Positions 43,108 through 52,838 are shown, numbered from the stretch's first letter. The stretch: DNA of 64,000 nucleotides from Paraburkholderia lycopersici (GCF_900096975.1 NZ_FMYQ01000020.1:1-64000); one strand, 5' to 3'. The notes: generated by a model from the letters alone, not told the origin. Translations and numbers: made by a program.

Positions 43108-45585
43108 TCATTTGGCGCGCGCCACGACGCCGTCGAGCACGCGCTCCACCGCTTGCACGTATTGCTGCTTGCCGAAGCGCTCGCGCGCGGTTTCCAGCCC
43201 CCGCGTCGCGAGCCGCTCGCGCAGCGCCGCGTCGTCGCGCAGTTTCGCGATCGTCGCCGCGAGTTCCTTCGCGTCGCCAGGCGTGCAAAGCAGACCACTC
43301 TCGCCGTGTTCGACGATTTCCACGACGCCGCCATCGCGCGAGGCCACGACCGGACGCTGCGCGAGCATGCCCTCCACCACCACGCGGCCAAACGGTTCAG
43401 GCGTGATGGACGTATGCGCGATCACGTCGACGGCGCGCATGCACGCCGCGATGTCATGGCGAAAGCCGAGGAAATGCACGCGGTCCCGCAGCCCGTTCGC
43501 TTCGACAAACGCACTCAGTTCCGCCGCGTAGGCATCTTCGCCGAACAGCGGCGCGCCGACGAACACGGCATGCGCGCGCGGCTCGTCGAGCAGCGCCTGC
43601 AGCAGCACATGCTGGCCCTTCCAGCGCGCAAGGCGGCTGAACGCGCCGACCAGGAACGCGTCTTCGGGCAAGCCGATCTGCGCGCGCAACTGCGCTTGCG
43701 GCACGCGAGCGAGAGCGCGGAACGGCGTTTCGTCCACACCGTTGTGCACGACGTCGATGCGCCGCGCGTCGAACCGCGTGAGCCGCGCAAACACCTTCGC
43801 CGACGCGTGCGAGTTCGCGATCACGTGCGCGAGGCCCAGCTTCGCGCAGCCCTTGATGACGGCGCGCTGCACACGTCCGAAATGTTCGTCGCTCACGATG
43901 TCGCGCAAATGCCAGACCACTGGCTTGCGCGCGAGCTTGCCGGCAAGCACGCCGATCACCATCGCGCGCTGCGTGTTGGCATAGAGGACGTCGGCATCGC
44001 GCGCGCGGCGGCGCGTCTCGCGCACGAGCGCGGCGACGCCCGCGAGCACGCCCAGGCGCGGAGCCGCGCCGCCATCGCGACGCACGTTGCGCAACGCGCC
44101 CGAATCGAGCACTTCCACGCGCGCGCCGGCCTTGTCGAGCGCCTCTCTGAAGGGCCCGTCGTTGAATAGCAGCACGTCGATGCGCGAACGCAGGCCTTTT
44201 ACCACTTCGAGCAGGGAAAGCTCGGCGCCGCCCAGCACGCCGCTCTGATCGATGGCGAGCACGCGCGGCGCATCCGTTGCGCCCGCCTCGAGCTCGACGG
44301 GCGGCGCGCCGCGAGCGGAGCCCGCCTGCGAGATCGCGGGAACGGCGCGCGCCACGCGTGCGAAGAACTGCTCGCGAAAATGCGCCGCCGAAAACTGCTC
44401 GGCGTTTGCACGGCAATCCCCGGCGCGAAAACGCCCCGGATCGCTTTCGAACGAATCGACGGCCGCGATGATCGCGTCCGCGCTTTGCGCTTCGAAGAAA
44501 AGACCCGTGGGGCGCGAGCCCGTATCGCGTACCGTTTCGAGCGCGCCGCCCTTGCCGAAAGCGATTACGGGCGTGCCGCAAGCCTGCGCTTCGACCACGG
44601 AAATACCGAAGTCCTCCTCGGCCGCGAACACGAAGGCTTTCGCGCGGCGCATGCGGTCGTGCAGCACCGCGAACGGCTGATAGCCCAGCACCTCGACGTT
44701 GGGCGTCGCTTTCGCGCGCACTTTCTGCATGTCGGGGCCGTCGCCGATCACGACCAGGCGGCGCTCAGGCATGCGCGCGAACGCCTCGACGATCAAGTCG
44801 ATCTTCTTGTACGGCACGAGCCGCGAGGCGGTCACGTAGAAGTCTTCTTTCTTCGTTTCCAGCTCGAACGCGTCGATATCCACGGGCGGATAGACCACCT
44901 CGGCTTCGCGCTGATAGACCTTGTGGATACGCCGCGCAATGAACCCGGAGTTCGCGACGAACTGGTCCACCGAGTTGGCGGTGCGCACGTCCCAGTTGCG
45001 GATGTAGTGCAGGATGAGCCGCGCAAGCATCGACTTCGGTCCGCGAGTGAGGCTCGACTCCTGCAGATACTGATGCTGGAGATCCCACGCATAGCGGATC
45101 GGCGAATGCACGTAGCTGATATGAAACTGGTCCGGTCCGGTCAGCACGCCCTTGGCCACCGCGTGGCTGCTCGATATCACCACGTCGTAACCCGAAACGT
45201 CGAGTTGCTCGATGGCGAGCGGCATGAACGGCAGATACGCGCGATAGCGCTTGCGCGCGCCAGGCAACTTCTGGATGAACGAGGTCGTGGCGCGCTTGCC
45301 GCGCAGGAACGCGCGGTCTTTCGACTCCACGAAATCGACCACCGAGAACAGGTCCGCGTCGGGAAAGCAGGCGAGAATCTGCTCGAGTACGCGCTCCGCT
45401 CCCGCATACGTGACGAGCCAGTCGTGCACGATGGCCACGCGCGGCGTGCGGCCTGCCGCGAGCGCGGGTCGCAATGGCGTCACGGCCCCCGTTTCGGGGC
45501 GTCGCGGTCTGGTGGCGTCGCGCCGTTGAATGGGCGCGGCGGCGCTTTCGGACGGCGTCGCTTCGTCGATCAGTTCGTGACTCAT
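43108..45585 (-). CDS. bceR: Two-domain (fused) GT4-type glycosyltransferase, BceR position
   Basis: 825 residues, twice the usual size because two GT-B glycosyltransferases are fused. Domain 1 (about 45-430) has VAIVHDWLVTYAGAERVLEQI, YVHSPIRYAWDL, ASRLVPYKKIDLIVEAF and EEDFGISVVEAQACGTPVIAFGKGG. Domain 2 (about 440-820) has LAIDQSGVLGGAELSLLEVVKGL, FSRLARWKGQHVLL and PEPFGRVVVEGMLAQRPVVAS. Both carry the EX7E-like donor-binding segment, so both look active. The ATG at 45585 overlaps the flippase stop (ATGA). An open frame upstream to 46629 lies antisense in frame within bceQ and is rejected. Confidence 0.9.
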   Translation of the reverse strand: MSHELIDEATPSESAAAPIQRRDATRPRRPETGAVTPLRPALAAGRTPRVAIVHDWLVTYAGAERVLEQILACFPDADLFSVVDFVESKDRAFLRGKRATTSFIQKLPGARKRYRAYLPFMPLAIEQLDVSGYDVVISSSHAVAKGVLTGPDQFHISYVHSPIRYAWDLQHQYLQESSLTRGPKSMLARLILHYIRNWDVRTANSVDQFVANSGFIARRIHKVYQREAEVVYPPVDIDAFELETKKEDFYVTASRLVPYKKIDLIVEAFARMPERRLVVIGDGPDMQKVRAKATPNVEVLGYQPFAVLHDRMRRAKAFVFAAEEDFGISVVEAQACGTPVIAFGKGGALETVRDTGSRPTGLFFEAQSADAIIAAVDSFESDPGRFRAGDCRANAEQFSAAHFREQFFARVARAVPAISQAGSARGAPPVELEAGATDAPRVLAIDQSGVLGGAELSLLEVVKGLRSRIDVLLFNDGPFREALDKAGARVEVLDSGALRNVRRDGGAAPRLGVLAGVAALVRETRRRARDADVLYANTQRAMVIGVLAGKLARKPVVWHLRDIVSDEHFGRVQRAVIKGCAKLGLAHVIANSHASAKVFARLTRFDARRIDVVHNGVDETPFRALARVPQAQLRAQIGLPEDAFLVGAFSRLARWKGQHVLLQALLDEPRAHAVFVGAPLFGEDAYAAELSAFVEANGLRDRVHFLGFRHDIAACMRAVDVIAHTSITPEPFGRVVVEGMLAQRPVVASRDGGVVEIVEHGESGLLCTPGDAKELAATIAKLRDDAALRERLATRGLETARERFGKQQYVQAVERVLDGVVARAK

Positions 45586-47048
45586 GCGCTTTTCCGTGAA
45601 TTGATGCGAAAGAGAAGTGAACGGGCGTAGCCGCGCAGCAAGGGGGTGGTCGCAACCGACCACACAGCGTTGGCGAGCGCGAGCACGACGCCGGCGCCGA
45701 TTGCGTACAGCGCGTCCGGCAGCCACCAGGCGAGAGCGAGCGCGGCGGCGAGGAAGCTCAGGTGTGCAAACATATCGATGAGGATCGTGCGGCTGTGAAT
45801 GCGCGCGAGCCAGAGCAGCACGACGTAGTCGAACAGCGAGCGCAACAGAACGGCGGCGGCTGCGCCGGGCAGACCAAAGCGGGAAATGCCGAGCCACAGC
45901 AGCCCCGCGAACAGCGGCAGCTCCACGAGCCCCACGCGGGCGGCGGCGGCGGGGTTGTTCTGCGACTGGATGAGAATGCGCGTCACGCCGGCCTGCCCGA
46001 TGAGCCACACGGCGACGATCAGCACGCGCCCCACCGGCGCGCCATGCCCGGCGATGACCGGCCCGACCCACGCATGCAGGAAGGGCTGGAGCACGACGAT
46101 CGCGCCGATGGCGACGGGCGTGAATACGGCATTGAGAAACTGCAGCGACTGGGCCGCGATTTCGTCCGCATGCTCGCGGCCCAGCGCGGAGAGGCGCGGA
46201 AACAATGTGCGCACGAGCGCGTTGGGCACCATGTTGAGCCGCGTGACGAGATTCTGCGGCACCGTGTAGTAGGTGACGAAACGCGCGCCGAGGCCGGCGC
46301 CCAGCATCATGCGGTCGAGCGAATCCGCGATCATCGTGGTGATGCTCGCAACCAGCATCCAGCCGCCGAAATTGAAGAGCGCCTTCGACGTATCGAGACG
46401 CGGCCCGCACACTTTGCGAATGCCGAGCACACGCAGCGCGGAACGCCCGAGCAGCAGCGCCGCAGCGAGGCGCGCGAACACGGCGGCGGCCAGCACCGTC
46501 TGCAGATTCGGCGCATACGCCCACGCCGCGCCGAGCGGCAGAAGCTGAAACAGAAAGGTGCCGAGCGTCTGGTTCGTGTTGTAGATGCCAAAACGCTCCG
46601 CGCCGTTGATCGCGCCCGCGAATACCCACGAGACATTCGCCACCGGAATCGCCACGGCGAGCCAGGGCAGCGCGAGATAGACCTCATGACGCAGTTCGGG
46701 CGTCACATGCGTAAACCAGGCGGTATAGAGCGCGCCGCCCGAATAAATGAGCAATCCGCCAATGGCGCCCGTCGTGAAGTTGAGCCAGAACGCGCTCCAG
46801 AACACACGCTCGCAGGCGTCCGCGTCCTTCGAGGCATATGCCTTCGAAATCTGGTTTTGCGCGGCCATGCTCATACCGAGATCGAGCACGCTGAAGTAGC
46901 CGATCAAGGTCCACACGAGCGCGATCACGCCATAGCGCTCGACGCCGAGCAGGCGGATATACGAAGGCACCGTGACGAGCGACACGAAGGTCGGAAGCAC
47001 GAGGCCGAACAGATTGATCGCGACGTTGCGCAGTATTCCTTTATCCAT
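45582..47048 (-). CDS. bceQ: Wzx-type polysaccharide flippase, BceQ position
   Basis: 488 residues with about 12-14 transmembrane helices; oligosaccharide flippase/MATE-like family. The N-terminus (ILRNVAINLFGLVLPTFVSL, VPSYIRLLGVERYGVIALVWTLIGYFSVLDLGMS) is characteristic of Wzx proteins, which move undecaprenyl-linked repeat units across the inner membrane. It starts 30 bases after bceP and ends in an overlap with bceR. Confidence 0.9.
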   Translation of the reverse strand: MDKGILRNVAINLFGLVLPTFVSLVTVPSYIRLLGVERYGVIALVWTLIGYFSVLDLGMSMAAQNQISKAYASKDADACERVFWSAFWLNFTTGAIGGLLIYSGGALYTAWFTHVTPELRHEVYLALPWLAVAIPVANVSWVFAGAINGAERFGIYNTNQTLGTFLFQLLPLGAAWAYAPNLQTVLAAAVFARLAAALLLGRSALRVLGIRKVCGPRLDTSKALFNFGGWMLVASITTMIADSLDRMMLGAGLGARFVTYYTVPQNLVTRLNMVPNALVRTLFPRLSALGREHADEIAAQSLQFLNAVFTPVAIGAIVVLQPFLHAWVGPVIAGHGAPVGRVLIVAVWLIGQAGVTRILIQSQNNPAAAARVGLVELPLFAGLLWLGISRFGLPGAAAAVLLRSLFDYVVLLWLARIHSRTILIDMFAHLSFLAAALALAWWLPDALYAIGAGVVLALANAVWSVATTPLLRGYARSLLFRINSRKSA

Positions 47049-47078
47049 TGGGTATCCAGTTGCGTGGCCCGTGCAGGG

Positions 47079-49304
47079 TCAGGCCGGTTTCCAGCGGTAC
47101 ATGAGCACCTTGCCGCGCGCGTCTTCTTCTACGAACACGAGGTATTCGCCGTCGGGCTGGCGATGCGCGGTAATGCCGAACGGCACGTCGACCCAGCCCG
47201 AGGCGCGGCCCACTTCGGGTCCGGGGCCGAAGGTGCCGATATCCTTCGCGCTGTCCTTGTCGTAGACATGCACGTTGCCCGCGGGCTCGACCACGAATAC
47301 GTACTGTCCCTCCACGGCGAGGCCCGCGGGCGTGACGGGCGGCCTGGCCTTCGGGTCCCACGGCAGGCGCAGCATGTAGCGCTGCTCCGGATGGCCGCTC
47401 GACCACTTGTCGTAGCGCACCAGCACGCGCCCGGCTTCCTTCCAGAAGCCCGGATCATGCGGCGCATCGGCCGTGTAACCCGTCACGTAGAGCGTGTCGG
47501 TCTGCGGCTCGTAGATCGCGCGATGGACTTCGGTGAACGGCGCCGGTATCGCGTATTTGTCGAGCTTGTCGTACGAGTAAACGGGATTGCCCTTCGCGTC
47601 GAGGCCGCCGAAGCGAAAGCGCCAGATGCCCTTGTCGTCGCGCGCGCGCCAGATGTCGCCGCGCGTGTCGATCCACCAGCCCCACCCTCCGCCCAGCTTC
47701 TCGCGGCCCGGATTGCGCGTGAATTCGGTGGAGTCGAAAGCGCCGTTGCCGTTCGTGTCGCGCCAGATCCAGTCGCCGCCGGGCGGCGCGTTCGGCACGT
47801 GCTCCACGGGGCGACCACGGCCCGCGATGAATCCGGACGGAATCGCGGTCTCGCCGTCGCGCTGTGCGTCGAAGCGGTAGATCTTCAGGTGGTCCGCGTA
47901 CATGTCGGTGAGGAACAGGAACGTACGACCGTTCAATGCCCGCGCAGCAGGCAACCCTGGCCACTGGTCGGTGTGGAAGACCGGATCGTCCGGATAGCGA
48001 AAACGATTAGAAAGGAATCCGACATATTTCCAGTCCTGCCCCGGCGGCTTCGACAGATCGAGCTCGAAACGCTTGTTGCCCGTATAGACGCTGTTGGGCC
48101 GCTGCGGGTCGACCCAGGCGCCATCGACGAAAAGCAGGCCTTCCAGGTTCCAGAGGCGCTTGCCCGCGGGCGTATAGGCTTCCAGCGTCGCGCCGAGACC
48201 CGCGCCGACGCGCTCGTCGTGCTGTGGGCCGAGCCCGTTGGTCGAAACGTAAATATTGCCGCGCGCGTCGGTTCCGACGCCGGTGAGGCCATTGAAACGG
48301 GCCGGACCCGGCCGCCCCGCAATGCCCGCGAAAATGCCGCCGCTTTCACCGAGCGGAGTGCTCTGCGCCCATGTCTTGCCGTTGCGCGTATAGATAAGAA
48401 CCTGCTGGCGTGGCCCGTTGTCGGCGATCAGCACGCGTTGCTGCGGATCGACCGCCACATCCACCGCGACCGAATCGTCCGGCAGCGTGAGCGTGTCGTC
48501 GAGCTGCTTGCCGTCCGCCGAATAGTGCTCGACGCGCGCCGCGTGGGCGCTGCCTTTGCCCGTGTCCGTGCCCGTCAGCACCCACAGCGAGCCATCGCCC
48601 GCGAGCGCGATGCGGCCCGGCGCCTGCACGTCCCATTGCGTCCTGCGCTGCATTGAGTTCGCATCGTAGACCTCGATGCGGTTCATCGGCGTATTGCTCA
48701 CGTAGAGCGTCGAATCCGTCGCCGCGAGTCCCCCAACGTCCGCTTGCGTGCCCATGGGCACATCGTTGATCTTCAGGAACGCGCCTGCGAGCTGCGCATG
48801 CGGATTGAGCGGATCGGGCGACGCCTGAAACGCAGCGGCACGCTTCGGTTCGTCGAGCGGCCTGCGCGTGACGCCGAACCACTGACTGCCCTTTCCCGGC
48901 CAGATGCCGTTGCCGACCAGGTGTCCCTTCTCGTTGCCCACGCCCACCGCCGCGTACAGGTAGCGATGATTGACGGCTACTGCGTTGCCGCCCGCGCCAC
49001 CCCAGCCATGCGTGCCGCCCGCGAAGCCGAGCGCCTTGCCGTCCTGGTATGCGCTGATCTCGGCGCCACTCTCATCCCACGGCGCATTGGTGAACACCTT
49101 GCCTTCGGGCGTGACCGCAATGGCCGTGACGTTGATTTGCATCCACGTGCCCTGGCCGTAACCGTAGGTATTGCCGATCCACGAGGTCGTCACATTGAGT
49201 TGCGGCGCGGCGATGGTCTGGACCGACGACGTGCAGATGAACGCGCACATCGCGGCCAGCACCAGCGTCCTGCGCAAGCGGCGATCGGGATTCGATAACG
49301 GCAA
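47079..49304 (-). CDS. bceP: Exported beta-propeller-like protein, BceP position
   Basis: 741 residues. A signal peptide (RRTLVLAAMCAFICTSSVQTIAA, cut near AAP, split here by the basic start) sends it to the periplasm. The rest is rich in NHL/PQQ-like strand repeats (VDPQQRVLIADNG, GTDARGNIYVSTNGLG, GEYLVFVEEDARGKVLMYR), so a beta-propeller is likely. DTNGNGAFDSTEF at about 516-528 is an EF-hand-like calcium loop. I chose TTG at 49304 because GGAGG sits seven bases upstream and the signal peptide follows directly; the ATG at 49346 lacks a site. In the cepacian literature bceP is called a putative glycosyl hydrolase; catalysis is not evident to me. Confidence 0.8.
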   Translation of the reverse strand: MPLSNPDRRLRRTLVLAAMCAFICTSSVQTIAAPQLNVTTSWIGNTYGYGQGTWMQINVTAIAVTPEGKVFTNAPWDESGAEISAYQDGKALGFAGGTHGWGGAGGNAVAVNHRYLYAAVGVGNEKGHLVGNGIWPGKGSQWFGVTRRPLDEPKRAAAFQASPDPLNPHAQLAGAFLKINDVPMGTQADVGGLAATDSTLYVSNTPMNRIEVYDANSMQRRTQWDVQAPGRIALAGDGSLWVLTGTDTGKGSAHAARVEHYSADGKQLDDTLTLPDDSVAVDVAVDPQQRVLIADNGPRQQVLIYTRNGKTWAQSTPLGESGGIFAGIAGRPGPARFNGLTGVGTDARGNIYVSTNGLGPQHDERVGAGLGATLEAYTPAGKRLWNLEGLLFVDGAWVDPQRPNSVYTGNKRFELDLSKPPGQDWKYVGFLSNRFRYPDDPVFHTDQWPGLPAARALNGRTFLFLTDMYADHLKIYRFDAQRDGETAIPSGFIAGRGRPVEHVPNAPPGGDWIWRDTNGNGAFDSTEFTRNPGREKLGGGWGWWIDTRGDIWRARDDKGIWRFRFGGLDAKGNPVYSYDKLDKYAIPAPFTEVHRAIYEPQTDTLYVTGYTADAPHDPGFWKEAGRVLVRYDKWSSGHPEQRYMLRLPWDPKARPPVTPAGLAVEGQYVFVVEPAGNVHVYDKDSAKDIGTFGPGPEVGRASGWVDVPFGITAHRQPDGEYLVFVEEDARGKVLMYRWKPA

Positions 49305-49655
49305 GGCAATTCCTCCGGTCTGAAGACGGCGATCTGCCAGGATCATGCCGCACAAACCGCGTGAAAAATTACCCCTAAAAAGCGGAAAATAATTCAAAAA
49401 AATTCGTCATTTACGAGCCATTTCCGCACAACTAAAAAATAAATCAGGCGAGACGGACACGCAAACGGGAAGCCTTATGCAACGGAATATTGACCCGATT
49501 TCCGCACGACAACGCCCATTTCATATCGCGCAAATTCACGCGTTTACTTTTAAAAACCGGCGTCGATATATTTCCGGTTTTTGCGCAATTAATTCTTCCT
49601 AGAATGAATCGCACCGTGCACGCGACTGCGCATGCATGAACCCACCGGAGAACCG
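49305..49655. other. AT-rich divergent promoter region of bceP-Q-R and bceO-N-M
   Basis: About 350 bases far richer in A and T than the rest, with no gene. It separates the two divergent bce operons and carries a perfect 9-bp inverted repeat (49552-49582) and TAGAAT (49600-49605), a -10 candidate for bceO about 50 bases before its ATG. Confidence 0.65.
49552..49582. promoter_or_regulatory. Perfect 9-bp inverted repeat upstream of bceO
   Basis: AAAAACCGG (49552-49560) and CCGGTTTTT (49574-49582) pair exactly around 13 bases. Distance between arm centres is about two helical turns, as for a dimeric regulator. It ends 17 bases before the TAGAAT -10 candidate, so it overlaps the -35 position. 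Confidence 0.55.
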
Positions 49656-50753
49656 ATGACCGTTAGCCGCCCAGTCAGCTACCCTGGCAGCCCTGCCGAT
49701 CATGCTCACCGCATCGTCCAGCTGGACGGTTTGCGCGCGTTCGCCGTGCTCGCCGTATTCGCGCAGCACGCATTGCACGCGCCGCTGTGGATGGGCGTCG
49801 ACCTGTTCTTCGTTTTGAGCGGCTTTCTCATCACCGGCATCCTGCTCGAGCGCAAGGCGCGCGGGCAGTCGTATTTCAGCTACTTCTATGCGCGCCGGGT
49901 GCGCCGCATCCTGCCGCCTTACGTGCTGTTGCTCGCGGTGTCGTCGCTGTTGTTCGGCTTTGGCTGGGCACATTACTGGCCCTGGTATGCGTTCTTCGCC
50001 ACCAATATCGGCGACGCGCTCGGACAAAGCGGGCACGACAGCCTCAACATTCTCTGGTCGCTCGCCGTGGAGGAGCAGTTCTACATCGTGTGGCCCTTCG
50101 TGGTGCTGCTCCTGCCGCAGAGGCTAATGGCCGTCGTGGCCGCAGCGCTCATCTTCCTCGTGCCCGTGCTGCGCGCCGTCGCGACGCCGTGGTTCGACTC
50201 GTACTGGCCGATCTACTACCTCACGCCGTTCCGCATGGACCTGCTCGCCTCGGGCGCATTGCTCGCAGTGCTCGTGCGCCGCGACCGCGACGCGCTCGAG
50301 CCGTTCAAGGTGCCCGCCGCAGTGCTGTTCTTCGCGGCGCTTGGCGTGCTGGCATGGCTGCATCTGCACTACCCGCACTTTAGAGGCATGAATACGCCGC
50401 TTTCCAATGCGCTGCTCTACAGCGTTTCGCTCGTGCTCTGCACCTCCATCGTCGTGTATGCGCTGCAGTCCAAAGGCTTCGTGCGGCGCGTGCTGAGCAA
50501 CCCGGTGCTCGTTTATGTCGGCACCATCAGCTACACGGTCTATCTGATCCATCTCACGATTCTGTACGCCGTGTGGCCTCTGCACTACGGCCGTATTACG
50601 AGCGCCGCGATTGCGCTCGTCCTCACGCTCGCCTATGCAAGCGCGAGCTGGTTCCTTTTCGAGCGCCGCCTCACGCGCGGCGCGCGCCGCCGCCCGATAA
50701 CCGGGCCGGCGCATCTGGCCGCGCGCGTGAGCCAGTCGAGTCCGCAATCGTAG
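49656..50753 (+). CDS. bceO: Membrane acyltransferase, BceO position
   Basis: 365 residues, acyltransferase-3 family, about ten transmembrane helices. The catalytic R-x10-H is RAFAVLAVFAQH (about 27-38), followed by GVDLFFVLSGFLITGILLERK and YARRVRRILPPY, typical of O-antigen or exopolysaccharide acetylases. The ATG at 49656 has GGAG six bases upstream; the ATG at 49632 does not. First gene of the bceO-gmd-rmd unit. Confidence 0.87.
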   Translation: MTVSRPVSYPGSPADHAHRIVQLDGLRAFAVLAVFAQHALHAPLWMGVDLFFVLSGFLITGILLERKARGQSYFSYFYARRVRRILPPYVLLLAVSSLLFGFGWAHYWPWYAFFATNIGDALGQSGHDSLNILWSLAVEEQFYIVWPFVVLLLPQRLMAVVAAALIFLVPVLRAVATPWFDSYWPIYYLTPFRMDLLASGALLAVLVRRDRDALEPFKVPAAVLFFAALGVLAWLHLHYPHFRGMNTPLSNALLYSVSLVLCTSIVVYALQSKGFVRRVLSNPVLVYVGTISYTVYLIHLTILYAVWPLHYGRITSAAIALVLTLAYASASWFLFERRLTRGARRRPITGPAHLAARVSQSSPQS

Positions 50754-50790
50754 TTCCCGAATCCCGTTCGATACTTCAAAGGCACATCAC

Positions 50791-51834
50791 ATGAACGAAC
50801 GTCGCAATGCGATCATCACCGGTGTTTCCGGCCAGGACGGCGCCTACCTCACGCGCCTCCTGCTCGATAAAGGCTACAAGGTCACCGGCACCTATCGCCG
50901 CACCAGCTCCGTCAACTTCTGGCGCATGAACGAGCTGGCGATCCTCGACCATCCCTCGCTCGAACTCGTCGAGCACGATCTCACCGACGCGGGCTCGACC
51001 ATGCGTCTCGTCGAGCGCTCGGAAGCCGGCGAGATCTACAACCTGGCCGCGCAGAGCTTCGTGGGCGTGTCGTTCGACCAGCCCGTCACCACCGCCGAAG
51101 TCACCGGCATCGGCGCGCTGAACCTGCTCGAAGCCATTCGCGTGGTGAATCCCAAAACGCGCTTCTATCAAGCTTCGACCTCCGAAATGTTCGGCAAGGT
51201 CCAGGCCATTCCTCAATGCGAGAACACCGCGTTCTATCCGCGCAGCCCCTATGGCATCGCCAAGCTGTTCGCGCACTGGTCCACCGTCAACTATCGCGAG
51301 TCTTACGACATCTTCGCGACGAGCGGCATTCTCTTCAACCACGAGTCACCGCTGCGCGGACGCGAGTTCGTCACGCGCAAGATCACCGACACGGTCGCGA
51401 AAATCAAGCTCGGCAAGCAGAACATGCTCGAACTCGGCAACCTAGACGCGAAACGCGACTGGGGATATGCCTCCGAATATGTCGAAGGCATGTGGCGCAT
51501 GCTGCAGGCCGATGATCCGGATACCTACGTACTTGCCACGGGCCGCACCGAAACCGTGCGCGACTTCGTGAAAATGGCCTTCACCGCAGCCGGATTCCAG
51601 CTCGAATGGTCGGGCCGGGGCGAACGCGAAACCGGCATTTGCGTCGCCACGGGCCGCACGCTCGTGCGCGTGAGCCCGCGCTACTATCGCCCCGCGGAAG
51701 TCGATCTGCTCATTGGCGACGCGGCCAAGGCCCGGAAAAAACTCGGCTGGCAGCCGCAGACTTCGCTCGAACAGCTCTGCCAGATGATGGTAACTGCCGA
51801 CCTCGCGCGCAACGAACGCCATGACACATTCTGA
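50791..51834 (+). CDS. gmd: GDP-mannose 4,6-dehydratase (Gmd/BceN)
   Basis: 347 residues. Converts GDP-mannose to GDP-4-keto-6-deoxymannose, the first step to GDP-D-rhamnose for cepacian. NADP motif TGVSGQDGAYL (about 10-20), catalytic Thr in ASTSEMFGKVQ, YxxxK in SPYGIAK and the C-terminal GRTLVRVSPRYYRPAEVDLLIGD are all diagnostic. The stop overlaps the next gene by 14 bases. Confidence 0.96.
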   Translation: MNERRNAIITGVSGQDGAYLTRLLLDKGYKVTGTYRRTSSVNFWRMNELAILDHPSLELVEHDLTDAGSTMRLVERSEAGEIYNLAAQSFVGVSFDQPVTTAEVTGIGALNLLEAIRVVNPKTRFYQASTSEMFGKVQAIPQCENTAFYPRSPYGIAKLFAHWSTVNYRESYDIFATSGILFNHESPLRGREFVTRKITDTVAKIKLGKQNMLELGNLDAKRDWGYASEYVEGMWRMLQADDPDTYVLATGRTETVRDFVKMAFTAAGFQLEWSGRGERETGICVATGRTLVRVSPRYYRPAEVDLLIGDAAKARKKLGWQPQTSLEQLCQMMVTADLARNERHDTF

Positions 51835-52777
51835 TCCCGCAAGCCGTCCGCGCGCGCTCATCACGGGCATTGGCGGCTTTACGGGCCGCTACATGGCCGC
51901 CCGCCTCGCGGCGGACGGATACCACGTATCGGGGACCGTGCGGTCCGGCGAGTCGCTGAGCGAGGAAGCCTTTCCGTTCGGCGCCACCGCGATCGAAGCG
52001 GACCTGCTCGATCGCGGCGCCATCGCGCACGCGGTGGAAGCCGTGCAGCCCGACGTGGTCGTGCATCTCGCCGCAGTGGCCCACGTGGCCGACAGCGACG
52101 TTGCACGCACCTACGTCGTAAACGTGGTCGGTACGCGCAACCTGCTCGAAGCGCTCGCGCACGTACGGCACGTGCCGCGCGCCGTGTTGCTGGCGAGCAG
52201 CGCCAACATTTACGGCAACGCCACGAACGGCATCATCGACGAACAGGTCGCGCCGCAGCCCGCCAACGACTACGCGGTGAGCAAGCTCGCGATGGAGTAC
52301 GTCGCGAAGCGCTGGGAAGCGCAATTGCCGCTCATCGTCGCGCGCCCGTTCAACTATACGGGTGTGGGCCAGTCGCCCGATTTTCTGATCCCGAAGATCA
52401 TCGAGCACTATGCACGCGGCGAAAAGCGCATTTCACTCGGCAACGTCCACGTGGCCCGCGACTTCTCCGATGTGCGCGACATCGTGCATGCCTATGCGCG
52501 GCTCATCGAAGCCGCGCCGCGCGGCGCGACGGTCAACGTCTGCTCGGGCAGCGGTCATACGCTCGGCGCGCTGCTCGACATGCTGGCGCGCATTGCAGGC
52601 TACGAGATCGACGTGCACGTCGATCCGCGCTTCGTGCGGGCCAACGAGGTGCGTCAGCTGGTCGGATCGAACGCGAAGCTTCGCTCGATCGTCGGCGACA
52701 CCTCCCGCAAGCATCTCGAGGACACGTTGCGCTGGATGTACGAGGAAGCCCGCGAGCGTCTGCTCGAAACGCAATGA
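51821..52777 (+). CDS. rmd: NAD-dependent epimerase/reductase, GDP-4-keto-6-deoxymannose reductase (Rmd/BceM)
   Basis: 318 residues of the extended short-chain dehydrogenase family. GxxGxxG in ITGIGGFTGRYMA (about 11-23), Ser in LLASSANIYGN and YxxxK in NDYAVSKLAMEY. Acting after Gmd it should give GDP-D-rhamnose; fucose synthase activity would give L-fucose instead, but the sequence resembles Rmd more and cepacian contains D-rhamnose. Overlaps gmd by 14 bases, so translation is coupled. Confidence 0.88.
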   Translation: MTHSDPASRPRALITGIGGFTGRYMAARLAADGYHVSGTVRSGESLSEEAFPFGATAIEADLLDRGAIAHAVEAVQPDVVVHLAAVAHVADSDVARTYVVNVVGTRNLLEALAHVRHVPRAVLLASSANIYGNATNGIIDEQVAPQPANDYAVSKLAMEYVAKRWEAQLPLIVARPFNYTGVGQSPDFLIPKIIEHYARGEKRISLGNVHVARDFSDVRDIVHAYARLIEAAPRGATVNVCSGSGHTLGALLDMLARIAGYEIDVHVDPRFVRANEVRQLVGSNAKLRSIVGDTSRKHLEDTLRWMYEEARERLLETQ

Positions 52778-52814
52778 CGCGACGCATATCCACGTTCCTC
52801 CGTTCTACGAATAA

Positions 52815-52838
52815 ACCGCCGCTCTCCCGGGCGGCGGT
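52815..52838. terminator. Hairpin between convergent rmd and bceK
   Basis: ACCGCCGC (52815-52822) pairs exactly with GCGGCGGT (52831-52838) around an eight-base loop and is followed by CTTACTTTG. It lies between the stops at 52777 and 52875. Confidence 0.6.

Noticed and set aside
43108..46629. Apparent 1173-residue protein extending bceR into bceQ
   Set aside because: The extra N-terminal part overlaps bceQ in another frame and is not protein-like; the ATG at 45585 with stop overlap is the natural start.
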